Of a stretch of 64,000 nucleotides of DNA, positions 1-9,304 are shown in pieces. The DNA is taken from positions 21,591 through 85,590 of the forward strand of contig NZ_VIRF01000091.1 of assembly GCF_008107685.1 (NCBI RefSeq). The letters run 5' to 3'. The stretch comes from Novosphingobium sp. BW1 (GTDB lineage Bacteria > Pseudomonadota > Alphaproteobacteria > Sphingomonadales > Sphingomonadaceae). Within the stretch, counting starts at the first letter, position 1, and each line of letters starts with the position of its first letter. A program made the position numbers and the translations under genes. The notes under the pieces are model-generated. The model saw nothing but the letters and a program-made list of their open reading frames with translations. It did not search any database and was not told where the DNA came from.

Positions 1-747
1 GCCCCGCCGGTCGAAAAGGTAGTGGGCGCGATCGGTTCGGCAACGAGCCCGGTGCTCGCCAAGGGCGCCGAAGGAACCGCCGCGGACTCTAAAAAAAAGA
101 ATCGGACGATCTATTTGCCGCCTGGTTTCATGAAGGCGCGGCTCCTGACGGGCGTTGATGCCCTGGCGAGCCGCGATGCGACCTCGAACCCCGAGCCGAT
201 CATCGCCCGGGTTCAGGCGCCGGCCGTGCTGCCCAACGACGTCAAGGCCAACCTTTCCGGGTGCTTCGTCATCGGCAATGCGACCGGCAGCCTCGCCAAG
301 GAGCGCGTCGAGGTCCAGCTGGTGAGCCTCTCGTGCGTCGACTTCGATGAACATTCCGTGGTCGATCAACCGGTCAAGGGCTTCTTCGTCGATGCCGATG
401 GCAAGAAGGGCCTGTCGGGCCGGGTCGTGACGCGCGCCGGGGCAGCGCTCGCGCGAAGCTTCATTGCCGGGACCATCAGCGGGATCAGCCAGAGCGTCGA
501 GAATACGTTCGGCGAGACCTCGACGTCCGCGCTCGGCACGGTGCGCTCGCTCGATGCTGGCGACGCGGCGAAAACCGGAATCGCGGGCGGGCTTTCCAAG
601 TCCTCGGACAAGCTCACCGACTTCTACCTCGACCTTGCCCGCCAGGCCGGCCCGATCGTCGAGGTGGGCGCTGCCAAGGACGTGGTCGTCGTTATCCAGG
701 AGGGCGTTGCCCTCGAAATCAAACCCGGCGCGGGGGCGCAGTTCTGA
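1..747 (+). CDS. traB: TraB, F-type T4SS outer-membrane-core scaffold, C-terminal part (5' end outside window)
   Basis: TraB is the VirB10-like protein that spans the envelope and links the inner-membrane ATPases to the outer-membrane core of F-type conjugation machines. The frame is open to base 1, so the start lies upstream; a GTG at 22 is internal. The visible part has the beta-barrel-like VirB10/TrbI body: residues reading IYLPPGFMKARLLTGVDA, then APAVLPNDVKANLSGCFVIG, then the E-R-V-E-V-Q-L segment that precedes a conserved cysteine. A small-residue-rich stretch (SFIAGTISGISQSV) near the middle fits the membrane-inserting antenna. It ends with VVVVIQEGVALEI, typical of the family C-terminus. 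The next reading frame overlaps its stop codon, and traV follows, as in F. Confidence 0.9.
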   Translation, partial: APPVEKVVGAIGSATSPVLAKGAEGTAADSKKKNRTIYLPPGFMKARLLTGVDALASRDATSNPEPIIARVQAPAVLPNDVKANLSGCFVIGNATGSLAKERVEVQLVSLSCVDFDEHSVVDQPVKGFFVDADGKKGLSGRVVTRAGAALARSFIAGTISGISQSVENTFGETSTSALGTVRSLDAGDAAKTGIAGGLSKSSDKLTDFYLDLARQAGPIVEVGAAKDVVVVIQEGVALEIKPGAGAQF

Positions 748-797
748 TGCCGCCGCTTCCCTCATCATGCCCGCCTCCATCATCCGGAGAAGCACCC

Positions 798-1430
798 ATG
801 CCCCTGCTCCCCGATCGTTCCACGCCGCGCCGCTCGCAGCTGATTGCGCCCGTGCTGATAGCCCTCGCAAGTTCGATTTCCGGCTGCGCTACGCTCGGAG
901 CGGTCATGTCGCCCTACCCGGAGAAGTTCTCCTGCAAGAACCCCGATCACGGCCAGTGCATCCATCCCGAGCAGGCCTACGAGGACGCCGTCGCGGGTCG
1001 CGCGGCACGTTCGGATCCCGCCGTCACCAACGACAGAAAGCTGCTGCGCGCCAGCGGCAAGTCCCTAGGCAAGCCTGGCAGCAGTGCGCGCGATACGGCG
1101 GACGCCTTCGCGGGGTACCGTGACAGTGTCTACCGAGAACTGCAGGGCCTGATCGATGCGCCGGTGACGCCGATGCTCAAATCCGGCGAAACGGTGCGCA
1201 CGCTGATCCTGCCTTATGCCGACCGCCAGCGGCCCGACCGGCTGTTCATGCCGCGCTATGTCTATTCGATCCTCGATCGCCCAACCTGGGTGGTGGGCGG
1301 CTATCTGGTGAGGCCGGTATCCCCTGCCGCGCAGCTGCCAGTGCTGGGGCAAATCCGTGAAACGCCCGTCGATGGCACCGCGCCCGGTGGCAGCGAAGTT
1401 GCCGCTCCGGCCTCGGAGACGGGCCGATGA
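798..1430 (+). CDS. traV: TraV, outer-membrane lipoprotein of the F-type T4SS core
   Basis: TraV is the VirB7-like lipoprotein that anchors TraB and TraK at the outer membrane. The 210-residue product starts with a basic, hydrophobic signal ending in a lipobox-like SISGC, so the mature protein would begin at that Cys. The sequence MSPYPEKFSCKNPDHGQC follows, with two further cysteines typical of TraV. The frame is open from an ATG at 747 that overlaps the traB stop, but the ATG at 798 has a GGAGA ribosome site seven bases upstream and gives a proper lipoprotein signal, so I prefer it. The stop overlaps the traC start (ATGA). Confidence 0.85.
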   Translation: MPLLPDRSTPRRSQLIAPVLIALASSISGCATLGAVMSPYPEKFSCKNPDHGQCIHPEQAYEDAVAGRAARSDPAVTNDRKLLRASGKSLGKPGSSARDTADAFAGYRDSVYRELQGLIDAPVTPMLKSGETVRTLILPYADRQRPDRLFMPRYVYSILDRPTWVVGGYLVRPVSPAAQLPVLGQIRETPVDGTAPGGSEVAAPASETGR

Positions 1431-3979
1431 GCGCGCGCGCCAACAGGGACAGGGACAGGATTGGCGACCTCAGCTTTGCGGCGCTGCGCCGGCAGGTCTC
1501 GCGCGATTCCTACTCCGATCACCTGCCACTCGTTGCCTGGGCCGAGGAGGAAGGCGCGTTCCTCACCATCGACGATGGCTGGGGCTATGCCTGGGAACTG
1601 ACGCCCTCGGCCTACATGTTCGCCCATGTGCATTCCGCGCTGCTGGGCCTTCTCAACATCCACTTCGAGCCCGGCACCGTCCTCCAGATCATCAGCTTCG
1701 CCGATCCGCTCATCGACGACGCGCTCGATGCCTTCCTTGACCTGAAAACCCGCGACGACCCGCTGATCCAGGCATCGGCGCGGCGCACCTACGATTACCT
1801 GCGCGAAGGACGCCATGGGCTCGGCGCGCTTCACGGCATTCCGGTCAGGAATTTCCGCACGTTCCTGGCGATCAAGACGCGTAAGCCATTGGGTCGTGAT
1901 CCCAGGCGCCAAATCGAGGAGCAACTCTCGCGCCTCGGGATCGCGCCGATGCCGCCCGAAACCCTGATGGCCTTCTACCGCCGGGTCTTCAACGGAGTGT
2001 TCACGCCCGCGCCCGGCAATTTCGTCAATGGCACCAGCGATGGCAGCATCCCGCGGCCCTTGCGTAAGCAGATCATCGATGCGGGTCCCGACCTGCTCTT
2101 TGAAGGCCCTGAAGTCTTCCTCGGCGGCCAAGTCGCGCGGTGCCTGACGCCCAAGGCGCCCGCGCGCCGCATCACGGCGGAACGCGCGAGCAGGCTGACC
2201 GGCGGCATCCGCGGATCGGCCGAGGACAGCGATCAGATCGGTGGGCCGTTTCTCTACACCCTGAACGTGCTCTTCGATCACAGCGCATTCGAGATCCACA
2301 AGCGCGCGCAGATCCTCTCGGCCCAGAAGGCCGCCGGCTCCTTCGCGGTCGAAGTCGGCAAGCAGATCGAGGAAATCAGCTGGGTGCTCGACGAAGCCGG
2401 GAGCAGCCGCTTTGTACGCGTCATTCCCTCGGTCTGGGTCTTCGGCGAGAGCCGTGGCCAGGCCCGGGAGATGGCCGCGCGCGCAAGGCGGCTGTGGGAA
2501 GCCGAGCCCCTGCCCTTCATGATGCAGGAGGAAAGCTACCTCAATCCGATCCTGCTCCCCATGAGCCTGCCTTTCGGGCTCTATCCTGACGGCAAGACGC
2601 TGCGCATGCTCGAGCGGGACTTTCGCATGCCGGTAAAGGCCGCCGTGCTCATGAGCCCGATCCAGACCGACTTTCGCGGGGGCGGGCGCCCGGCCCTGCT
2701 CTACACCGGGCGCAAGGGCCAGCTCATCACGCTCGATCTCTTCGATCCACGCATCAACAACTACAACTTCATCGTCTCGGCCGAGAGCGGCGCGGGCAAG
2801 AGTTTCCTCCTCAACAACCTGTGCCAGCAGTACTACGCGAGCGGCGCCCTCATCCGGATCATCGATATCGGCGGCTCCTACCGCAAGCTGTGCACCCTGT
2901 GCTCGGGCCGCTACATCGATCTTGGCGAAGAGCGCCTCGTCCTCAATCCCTTCGACCTGGGGCTCGCGATCGACGGCGAGGACAAGCAGTCCGCGATCGC
3001 CATGGCCGTTGCCATCGTTGCCGAAATGGCCAATGCCGCCACCCGCACAGGCGTTTCCACCTCGGAATGGAATCTCCTGAAATCCGCCGTTCAGTGGACG
3101 ATCGATAGCGGCCGCGCCGAGCGGGGCATCGACGCCGTGCGCGAGTGGCTGGGAAGCTATCCGGCCCAGACCCGAACCGATCTCGACAAGGTTGAGCATC
3201 TTCTCCCCGTCGCGCGCGAACTCGCCTTCAACCTGAGGGATTTCGGGTCGGACGGCGCCTATGGTCACTACTTCAACGGACCCTCGACGTTCGACATCTC
3301 GAGCGACGAGTTCGTGGTGCTCGAACTCGAACGCCTCAAGAACATGCCCGACCTCTTCAACGTCGTTGTCATGGTGGTGGTGAACGCGGTCACCCAGGAA
3401 CTCTATCTCTCTGGCCGTGACCGTCCGCGCTTCGTGCTGTGCGACGAGGCCGCGCAGTTCATGACCCGCAGCGACGGCCAGGACCTCTCGCGCCTCGCCG
3501 AGGCCTTCGGGCAAGGTTACCGCCGCGCTCGCAAGTACCAGGGCAGCTTCGGCATCGTCATGCAGTCGATGAACGACCTCCTGCTTTTCGGCGGCACCGG
3601 ACAGGTCATTCTCGAAAACGCCGCGACCCGCTTCCTGCTCCAGGGTTCGACTTACGAGAAGGCGGTCGAAAACAAGATCCTCGACTATTCGCCCTTCGTG
3701 CTCGACCTCCTGAAATCGGTCCGCAACAACAAGCCCAACTACTCCGAAGTCTTCATCGACTCGCCGCTGGGCCTCGGCATAGCCCGGCTCGTCGTCGATC
3801 CCTTCAGCTACTGGATCAACACCTCGGCGCCGACCGAAGTCGCCGCATTCGAGGCGCTCATTCGCCGCGGCCGGTCACCGCTCGAGGCGGTTTGCGAACT
3901 TGCCGGAGTCGATCCTGCCGAAATCCTTGGCACCCGCCCGCCGCTCCTCCTCACCGCCGGTGACGAGGAGGCCGCATGA
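1427..3979 (+). CDS. traC: TraC, VirB4-family conjugation ATPase
   Basis: TraC is the cytoplasmic, membrane-associated VirB4-family ATPase that powers pilus assembly. The 850-residue length matches F TraC. A Walker A motif SAESGAGKSF lies at residues 451-460, and a Walker B-like segment RFVLCDEAAQF falls in the C-terminal half, followed by the arginine-rich GYRRARKYQGSFG element. The N-terminal 400 residues are the VirB4/TraC dimer domain, including LPFMMQEESYLNP before the nucleotide-binding domain. The start overlaps the traV stop (ATGA) and its stop overlaps the next gene, so translation is likely coupled. No defects seen. Confidence 0.95.
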   Translation: MSARANRDRDRIGDLSFAALRRQVSRDSYSDHLPLVAWAEEEGAFLTIDDGWGYAWELTPSAYMFAHVHSALLGLLNIHFEPGTVLQIISFADPLIDDALDAFLDLKTRDDPLIQASARRTYDYLREGRHGLGALHGIPVRNFRTFLAIKTRKPLGRDPRRQIEEQLSRLGIAPMPPETLMAFYRRVFNGVFTPAPGNFVNGTSDGSIPRPLRKQIIDAGPDLLFEGPEVFLGGQVARCLTPKAPARRITAERASRLTGGIRGSAEDSDQIGGPFLYTLNVLFDHSAFEIHKRAQILSAQKAAGSFAVEVGKQIEEISWVLDEAGSSRFVRVIPSVWVFGESRGQAREMAARARRLWEAEPLPFMMQEESYLNPILLPMSLPFGLYPDGKTLRMLERDFRMPVKAAVLMSPIQTDFRGGGRPALLYTGRKGQLITLDLFDPRINNYNFIVSAESGAGKSFLLNNLCQQYYASGALIRIIDIGGSYRKLCTLCSGRYIDLGEERLVLNPFDLGLAIDGEDKQSAIAMAVAIVAEMANAATRTGVSTSEWNLLKSAVQWTIDSGRAERGIDAVREWLGSYPAQTRTDLDKVEHLLPVARELAFNLRDFGSDGAYGHYFNGPSTFDISSDEFVVLELERLKNMPDLFNVVVMVVVNAVTQELYLSGRDRPRFVLCDEAAQFMTRSDGQDLSRLAEAFGQGYRRARKYQGSFGIVMQSMNDLLLFGGTGQVILENAATRFLLQGSTYEKAVENKILDYSPFVLDLLKSVRNNKPNYSEVFIDSPLGLGIARLVVDPFSYWINTSAPTEVAAFEALIRRGRSPLEAVCELAGVDPAEILGTRPPLLLTAGDEEAA

Positions 3980-4308
3980 TGCGCTCGCGCCGCGCCCATC
4001 CCGATCAGATGAGCCTCGACTGGAGCAAGGATGCCGAGATCGAGCGGATCATCGAGGCCCGCGTTGCCATCCGCGCCGAGACCGAAGCCATTCGCTGGCG
4101 CTTTCGGCTGATCTTCGTCGAAAGTCTGATGATGGCGGCCCTGGTGCTCGCGGCGGGCCTCACCCTCGGCCAGCCCACGGCGCTGTTGATGCGCGGCGCA
4201 TTCCTTGTCGGGATCGCCTGCTTTGCCAGCGGCATGCTCCTGATCGTGCTGTCAGGCGTTACCTGCAATATCCTCGATCACGTGCGCCGCCGGAGGCGCC
4301 GGTCATGA
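3976..4308 (+). CDS. Small inner-membrane protein between traC and traW
   Basis: This 110-residue protein has an acidic and basic soluble N-terminus (MSLDWSKDAEIERIIEAR), then two hydrophobic segments, about residues 46-65 and 70-95, and a very basic C-terminus (HVRRRRRRS), suggesting both ends in the cytoplasm. I do not recognise its family. Its place between traC and traW is that of trbI in F, which encodes an inner-membrane protein of similar size involved in pilus retraction, so a TrbI-like role is possible but unproven; F TrbI has one membrane helix, not two. It overlaps its neighbours on both sides by ATGA. Confidence 0.75.
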   Translation: MMRSRRAHPDQMSLDWSKDAEIERIIEARVAIRAETEAIRWRFRLIFVESLMMAALVLAAGLTLGQPTALLMRGAFLVGIACFASGMLLIVLSGVTCNILDHVRRRRRRS

Positions 4309-5006
4309 TGCATCCGCCCCGACATGATCGCGCCCGCGCGGTGGCCATTTTCCAGGCCGTAACCGTCGCCACGCTGGTGCTCGCCTCCGCACTGCTCGGC
4401 GCCGCCACCAAGGCCGCGACATCGACGATCGGGCGGACCTGGCCCATCGCCGAACCCGATGCCCTGACAGAGATTGAGGCACGCACTGCCAGCCTCCCTG
4501 CCGACATGCGAGCACAATTCAGCCCGCGTTCCAAATGGTCGGCGATGAAGGCCGCAGCGCTGGCGCCCGCCACCATCAGCCGGACGCGAAATGTGGTTCC
4601 CTTCTACACGCTCGATACCGAGATCCGCCTGCCAGGCGGCGAGGTCCTTTACCCCAAGGGCTACACGTTCAACCCGCTCGACTATGTGACGCTTCCCCAG
4701 CGCCTTGTCGTCGTCCGGCCGCGTGACCTCGATTGGGCGCTCAGGACGGCGGGATTGACGGATTTCATCCTGCTGGCGGCCGGCGATGCGCATGACAAGG
4801 ATGCGATTACGCTCTCGGAGCGATGGGGCCGGCCGATCTTCATTCTCGAAGAGCGCGTGAAGCAGCGCCTCAGCCTCACCGTCGCGCCCGTTGTGGTACG
4901 CCAGCAAGGCAGGAAGCTTGAACTTACCGAAGTCCGGCTCGATCGGCAGGGTTCCCGGCCAGTCGCGGCAACGAAACCCGCCAGTGAGCGGAGGCCCTTG
5001 CCATGA
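4305..5006 (+). CDS. traW: TraW, periplasmic pilus-assembly protein
   Basis: TraW is a periplasmic protein that works with TrbC in F-pilus assembly. The 233-residue product has an N-terminal signal-like hydrophobic segment (AVTVATLVLASALLGAA), the segment IGRTWPIAEPDAL typical of TraW N-termini, and a thioredoxin-like C-terminal region containing GRPIFILEERVKQRLSLTV and then a valine-rich strand. The frame is open upstream into the traC region, but the paired ATGs at 4305 and 4308 overlap the preceding stop and give a sensible signal peptide, so the start is placed at 4305. The stop overlaps the traU start. Confidence 0.88.
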   Translation: MMHPPRHDRARAVAIFQAVTVATLVLASALLGAATKAATSTIGRTWPIAEPDALTEIEARTASLPADMRAQFSPRSKWSAMKAAALAPATISRTRNVVPFYTLDTEIRLPGGEVLYPKGYTFNPLDYVTLPQRLVVVRPRDLDWALRTAGLTDFILLAAGDAHDKDAITLSERWGRPIFILEERVKQRLSLTVAPVVVRQQGRKLELTEVRLDRQGSRPVAATKPASERRPLP

Positions 5007-6019
5007 AATGCAAGCGCGCCCGAACCGCACTGGCCACTATTCTTCTGCTGGCTGCTGGCCTCGCCGCATCATCTCCGGCCCAGGCCTCATCCTGCCCGAC
5101 AGACACCGTGTTCAATCCGATCACCAAGGTACGCTGGAACTGCATTTTCCCGATCACGATTGGCGGCGTGCGCGTGGGCAGCACCGACAAGCTCTCGCGC
5201 GAGCTCGACGCGCAGTCCTCCTCGAAGCCGCTCTGCGCCTGCCGCAAGGGGGCAACCTTCTGGTTCGGCGTGAAAGTCAGCTTCTGGTCGCCGAACCGCA
5301 TGATCGATGTCGTGACCGAGCCGGGCTGCATGATGGCCCTGGGCGCCGATCTCATGCCCACCCATGGACGCCTCCAGGGAAGCCAGAGCTCCATCTCGGA
5401 TGGGACGAACACGCGCAAGATGTTCGCGCAGATGCACTACTACATCTCGCCGGTCTGGAAGATGCTCGACATGTTCACCGATCTGCCCTGCCTCGAGGAC
5501 GACGGCTTCGACGTGGCAATGATCACCGAGGTTCTGCCGACCTGGCAATCGGGGACACTTGGCGCGATCATCCAGCCTGAGGGCATCCTTTTCGGCAATC
5601 CCGCCGCGGGACTTGCCTGCATGGCCGACTGCGCCGCGGCTGCCGCAGGCAAGGTCATCGATCCCCTGTTCTGGTGCATGGGTTCCTGGGGCGCGACCTA
5701 CCCGGTCGCGGGCGACATCCATTTCGATGACAGTGTCGAGGCCTGGGCGGGCCTAGCGGCGCGCGGCACCTTCATGATGGGACGGCTTGGGGCGCTTACC
5801 ATTTCCTCGGCCGACGGCTGCTCGTTCATCCCCCAGCCCATCTGGACCAAGAGCCGCTACAAGTACCAGCTCATGGAGCCGGTCAAGGGCGGTAGTTGCG
5901 TCAATGTCGGGCGGCCGGGCGCGCTGTGGTCATCGGCCAAGCATGCCCCGGGGCAGGACAACGCCCAGTTCATGCTCTTCGAGAAAGTCATCTGCTGCGC
6001 CGGAGTGAGCACGCCATGA
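5003..6019 (+). CDS. traU: TraU, periplasmic DNA-transfer and pilus-assembly protein
   Basis: TraU is a periplasmic, cysteine-rich protein needed for DNA transfer in F-type systems. The product is 338 residues, close to F TraU (about 330). A cleavable signal peptide is clear (LLLAAGLAASSPAQASS). Many cysteines fit the disulfide-rich family, and family segments such as CIFPITIGGVRVG, CMMALGADLMP, MHYYISPVWKMLD and DPLFWCMGSWG are visible. The start overlaps the traW stop by ATGA. Confidence 0.95.
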   Translation: MKCKRARTALATILLLAAGLAASSPAQASSCPTDTVFNPITKVRWNCIFPITIGGVRVGSTDKLSRELDAQSSSKPLCACRKGATFWFGVKVSFWSPNRMIDVVTEPGCMMALGADLMPTHGRLQGSQSSISDGTNTRKMFAQMHYYISPVWKMLDMFTDLPCLEDDGFDVAMITEVLPTWQSGTLGAIIQPEGILFGNPAAGLACMADCAAAAAGKVIDPLFWCMGSWGATYPVAGDIHFDDSVEAWAGLAARGTFMMGRLGALTISSADGCSFIPQPIWTKSRYKYQLMEPVKGGSCVNVGRPGALWSSAKHAPGQDNAQFMLFEKVICCAGVSTP

Positions 6020-6306
6020 ACGCTCGCCCGGCACGCACCAACCCGCATCCTCATTCCGCGCGCGGCCCGGTCCCGCAATGGTCTGCCCGCCACAGCCACG
6101 AAGGCTGCCGGGACGCACGCGGAACAGGAGCGGCCTTGTCTGCCCCCCGGCAGGGCCGCTCCACCCCCGGCCGGCACGGCCGCCAGCGGATAGCCCGGAC
6201 GTTCCTCCTCTCAACCGTCCCGGGCTGCGCCGCGGCCGTGCCGGCCAACCTTGCTTTTCGCCATTCGGGGAGCCGTTGGTTCGCCTCCAGCGGGCAAGGC
6301 CAGTGA
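6016..6306 (+). CDS. Doubtful 96-codon ORF linking traU and traN
   Basis: The frame opens with an ATG overlapping the traU stop (ATGA) and closes with a TGA overlapping the GTG proposed as the traN start. This coupled layout is what one expects of an operon member. However, the translation is rich in Arg, Pro, Gly and Ser with no signal peptide at its start, no membrane segment and no family I recognise, which is typical of chance frames in GC-rich DNA. It could instead be a translated leader that carries ribosomes to traN. Low confidence as a functional protein. Confidence 0.25.
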   Translation: MNARPARTNPHPHSARGPVPQWSARHSHEGCRDARGTGAALSAPRQGRSTPGRHGRQRIARTFLLSTVPGCAAAVPANLAFRHSGSRWFASSGQGQ

Positions 6307-8231
6307 GTGCCTGGCCCCGCCTTGCCTCCAGCGCGATCCTGCTGCTCCCCGCTCCTCTCCAGGCCCAGAGCCTAGAGGAGCGCGCCAGAACCGCGGCGGC
6401 CGCCTCGCGCGCGAAGACCGGCACCAGCGACGTGCTCCTGGAAACATATGTGACGCCCGCCATGAGCGGAGAGGCCGTAACGACGATCGATGGAAGCAAG
6501 AGCTTCACGCCCACGATTGCCTGCCAGAAAAGCGCGAAGCTGCTCGAAGTCCTGATCCAGCCTTCGGCGAGCGGCGACATTGGCCTCGTCCAGGTTTCGC
6601 GCGACAAGGACATGGACGGCACCTTCGATACGAGCGCGAACTTGCCCGTTCCGGTCTCGGGCATCTGCGCCAATGGCGTGCTTTCCTGCGATCCCGGCAC
6701 CTGGAAAAATTGCCGCGCGTTCCGCTGGGAGGTGGATACGGCGAAGGACCTGAAACTCACCGAGGTCCAGATGCCCGAACTTTCCGGATGCTACTGCGTC
6801 AACAACAGCTGCGGCAGCAATCTCGTCTTCGGCAATCTGGCGACCGTGCTCAAGGACCTGGGCGGCGGCATGGTGGGGGCGCTCACCACAGCGTTCCCGG
6901 CGATTGGCATTGCCGAAGCGCGCATCAACGGTCCCGTAATCGACTATGTCGGCGCGCTCACCACCAGTTGTACCGGCAGCGATACGGCCGCCGAGACTGC
7001 CTACCGCAAGAATCCCACCGCGATTGGCGGCGATGCCTTTGCAGTCAGTTCCGCGAACTCGGTGTTCCAGGTCCTGCAGGGATCGGCGGCCGGTTCCGGT
7101 AAGGCCGAAGTGACACGCTCCTGCTCGATCAGCCGGGACATCACCATCCGGTCCTGGACGTTCGATGATGTTTTCAGCGTTTCCGGTGCGGTCCAGTCGG
7201 TGACCAGCTGCGGCACGAACTGCCGCCGCTACCGGATCGGCGGCGACGGTGCCTGCGGAGCCAATCCCCCCTTCTATACCGCCACGTTCGACGTCCATGA
7301 GCCCGACAGGCTGATCTCGGCGCGGATTGTTGAAATGGGAGCCGAAGACTGGGTCCAGGGCCGCGTCAATGGCATGATCGTGGGCTCGGCGGGCAAGCGA
7401 CCCTGGCTTACCGAAGGCCTGCCTTCGGGCGACTGCCGGATCAGCGGCAGTGCCTGGTACAATCGCACTCGTATCGACATAACGCCGCAACTGAAGGCGG
7501 GCTCAACGAGCGTTGCCGCCCGCGTTCGCGCAGGCGGCGGCGGACGTTGGGGCTACCTGGATGTCGAAGTCGAGGCACAGACAGGATGCGAAGTCAGCGA
7601 GAGGCTGATCGATCTGTGCGCAGCTAACGCCGCAGACAGCAAGTGCCGCCTCTATAGCGAGAGCGTCGATGGGGTGGACACTGTCGTGAACGGTGTAGGC
7701 ACCGGCCTTCGGCCCCTGCCCCAGACCCGCCTTTTTGGGACCGGCGCCTGCACGTTTCAGTTCGCCCGCGACTTCTTTTCGCGCGAGCGGCAATACCGAT
7801 GCATCGTGGATAGCGCAGCGCTTCCCGAGCCGGATCTCAGCCGCGGCGCCTACGTGATCGATCATTCGACCGAAACCCTGCTGGCTGATCGCCAGACGGC
7901 GGCCGACGGTACCGTCACGGCCTCGACACGGCCCTTCAGCCTGCCGGCCCGGGTCTCGGTGCCCGCCTGCGAAGCGATCTGCAAAACGCGCGCTCCCAGG
8001 GTCAATACCGACGCTGCGCCTGACGGCGTCGTCGGTGCCAAACAGAACGATCCTGCCGGCTACGACACCTTCTACCACGTCTGCGGCAGCGCCAATGCCT
8101 GCCCCGCAGGCCCCGGTGAAGAGATTGTAAGCGCCTGCGGCTGCCTCGATGATTTTCCCGAGGCAGTGGTCATGATGCAGACCGTGCGGCTCGCAGGCGC
8201 GGACATGGTCTGCACGAGCGCTGCGCGATGA
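6303..8231 (+). CDS. traN: TraN-like cysteine-rich mating-pair stabilisation protein, first of two parts
   Basis: TraN is an outer-membrane protein that stabilises mating pairs and recognises recipient receptors. This 642-residue product has a signal peptide if begun at GTG 6303 (ASSAILLLPAPLQAQ, cleavage expected after AQA) and many cysteines (SGCYCVNNSCGSN, CGTNCRRYR, SACGCLDDF). The frame extends upstream to 6078, but that extension is Arg/Pro-rich and would bury the signal. GTG 6303 overlaps the stop of the preceding small ORF. The conserved TraN C-terminal signature is missing here and is found in the next gene, which overlaps by ATGA. Together the two span about 1000 residues, the size of long TraN proteins, so I read this as the N-terminal part of a split TraN. 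Confidence 0.65.
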   Translation: MSAWPRLASSAILLLPAPLQAQSLEERARTAAAASRAKTGTSDVLLETYVTPAMSGEAVTTIDGSKSFTPTIACQKSAKLLEVLIQPSASGDIGLVQVSRDKDMDGTFDTSANLPVPVSGICANGVLSCDPGTWKNCRAFRWEVDTAKDLKLTEVQMPELSGCYCVNNSCGSNLVFGNLATVLKDLGGGMVGALTTAFPAIGIAEARINGPVIDYVGALTTSCTGSDTAAETAYRKNPTAIGGDAFAVSSANSVFQVLQGSAAGSGKAEVTRSCSISRDITIRSWTFDDVFSVSGAVQSVTSCGTNCRRYRIGGDGACGANPPFYTATFDVHEPDRLISARIVEMGAEDWVQGRVNGMIVGSAGKRPWLTEGLPSGDCRISGSAWYNRTRIDITPQLKAGSTSVAARVRAGGGGRWGYLDVEVEAQTGCEVSERLIDLCAANAADSKCRLYSESVDGVDTVVNGVGTGLRPLPQTRLFGTGACTFQFARDFFSRERQYRCIVDSAALPEPDLSRGAYVIDHSTETLLADRQTAADGTVTASTRPFSLPARVSVPACEAICKTRAPRVNTDAAPDGVVGAKQNDPAGYDTFYHVCGSANACPAGPGEEIVSACGCLDDFPEAVVMMQTVRLAGADMVCTSAAR

Positions 8232-9304
8232 GAGCGTCCGGTCTCCTTCTTGCGCTCATGGCCAGCACAAGCTTCGCCTTTGCGGTCCCCGCCCAAGCCG
8301 AAGCGCTTTGCGCCGCCGATCTCGACGGCAACGGCGATGCCGCCGCGCCCGGCGAAACCGCCAGCTGCCTTGCAACCACCACTGGGAATTGGATTTGCCC
8401 GATCGAGGAGGCGCAATGCGTGGCAGACGCCGCCGGTGCCTACACCTGCCCGCTTGGAGACCAGTTCGCGTGCGAAACCCCCGCCTCGGGCAGCACTCCC
8501 GCCTGTTCGCCCCACGCCTGCCTCGATATCAATGCAACGCCGATCGCCGAGGAGCCAGCCATGAACGATCCGGGCGTTCCGGCCGATGGGGCGCTCGATG
8601 CCGAGGGAAACTGCACCGCGCAGATCGAGATCTTTTCCGGGCGCGCCATGCGTTGCCGTCCTCCGGGGCTTTCCGACAGCTTCCAGAATTGCTGCAAGGA
8701 CAAGGGCAAGATCGTCAAGGACGGCATGGGCTCGTCCGTCGCCTCGATCGGCACCAAGATCGCGGTCGCCAAAGGCGTCTTCACCGGCATGAAAGCCGCC
8801 TATACCGCCTTCCAGGCTGGCGCCACGGCAAGTGAGGCGGCGACTGCTGGCGCAAACGCGCTCATCGTCGGGATCGATCCGACCTCAATGGCGATCAGCC
8901 TCGCGGTGAATTTCATGATCGAAGTCCTGCTCGCGGGCTGCGACCAGGAAGACATGGAAACGGGCATGCTGCGCGGCTCGGACATGTGCCACGACGTCGG
9001 CACCTACTGTTCCTCCAGGATCCTGGGCATCTGCGTCCAGAAGGCCAAAGGCCACTGCTGCTTCAACACCCGGCTCGGGCGCATCATCCAGGAACAGGGC
9101 CGCCTCCAGCTCATCGCCCTCAACCAGGTTGGCTGGGGTACGCCCAGGCATCCCTACTGCCGCGGCTTCACGCCAGAAGAGTTCCAGGCCCTCGATTTCT
9201 CGAAGATGGACCTCTCCGAATACTATTCGGACATCGAGGCCCGCACCCAGAGCCAAATTCAAATCGATATGGAGGCAAGGATCGATGCCTACTTCCAGCC
9301 CTGA
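8228..9304 (+). CDS. traN: TraN C-terminal-type protein, mating-pair stabilisation
   Basis: This 358-residue secreted protein has its own signal peptide (LALMASTSFAFAVPAQA). Its second half carries the hallmark of the TraN C-terminus: FQNCCKDKG, then CHDVGTYCSSRILGICVQK, then CCFNTRLGRIIQEQGRLQL, then HPYCRGFTPEEFQALDFSKM. The cysteine spacing is intact. The first half is short, with calcium-site-like DLDGNGD and several cysteines. It follows the other TraN-like gene with an ATGA overlap. Either the family split into two coupled genes in this lineage, or this is the true TraN and the upstream gene is a partner; I favour a split. Confidence 0.8.
   Translation: MRASGLLLALMASTSFAFAVPAQAEALCAADLDGNGDAAAPGETASCLATTTGNWICPIEEAQCVADAAGAYTCPLGDQFACETPASGSTPACSPHACLDINATPIAEEPAMNDPGVPADGALDAEGNCTAQIEIFSGRAMRCRPPGLSDSFQNCCKDKGKIVKDGMGSSVASIGTKIAVAKGVFTGMKAAYTAFQAGATASEAATAGANALIVGIDPTSMAISLAVNFMIEVLLAGCDQEDMETGMLRGSDMCHDVGTYCSSRILGICVQKAKGHCCFNTRLGRIIQEQGRLQLIALNQVGWGTPRHPYCRGFTPEEFQALDFSKMDLSEYYSDIEARTQSQIQIDMEARIDAYFQP

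Noticed and set aside
1301..3514. 737-codon frame antisense to traC
   Set aside because: Typical GC-rich shadow of a strongly coding gene; traC on the other strand has full motifs and proper overlaps.
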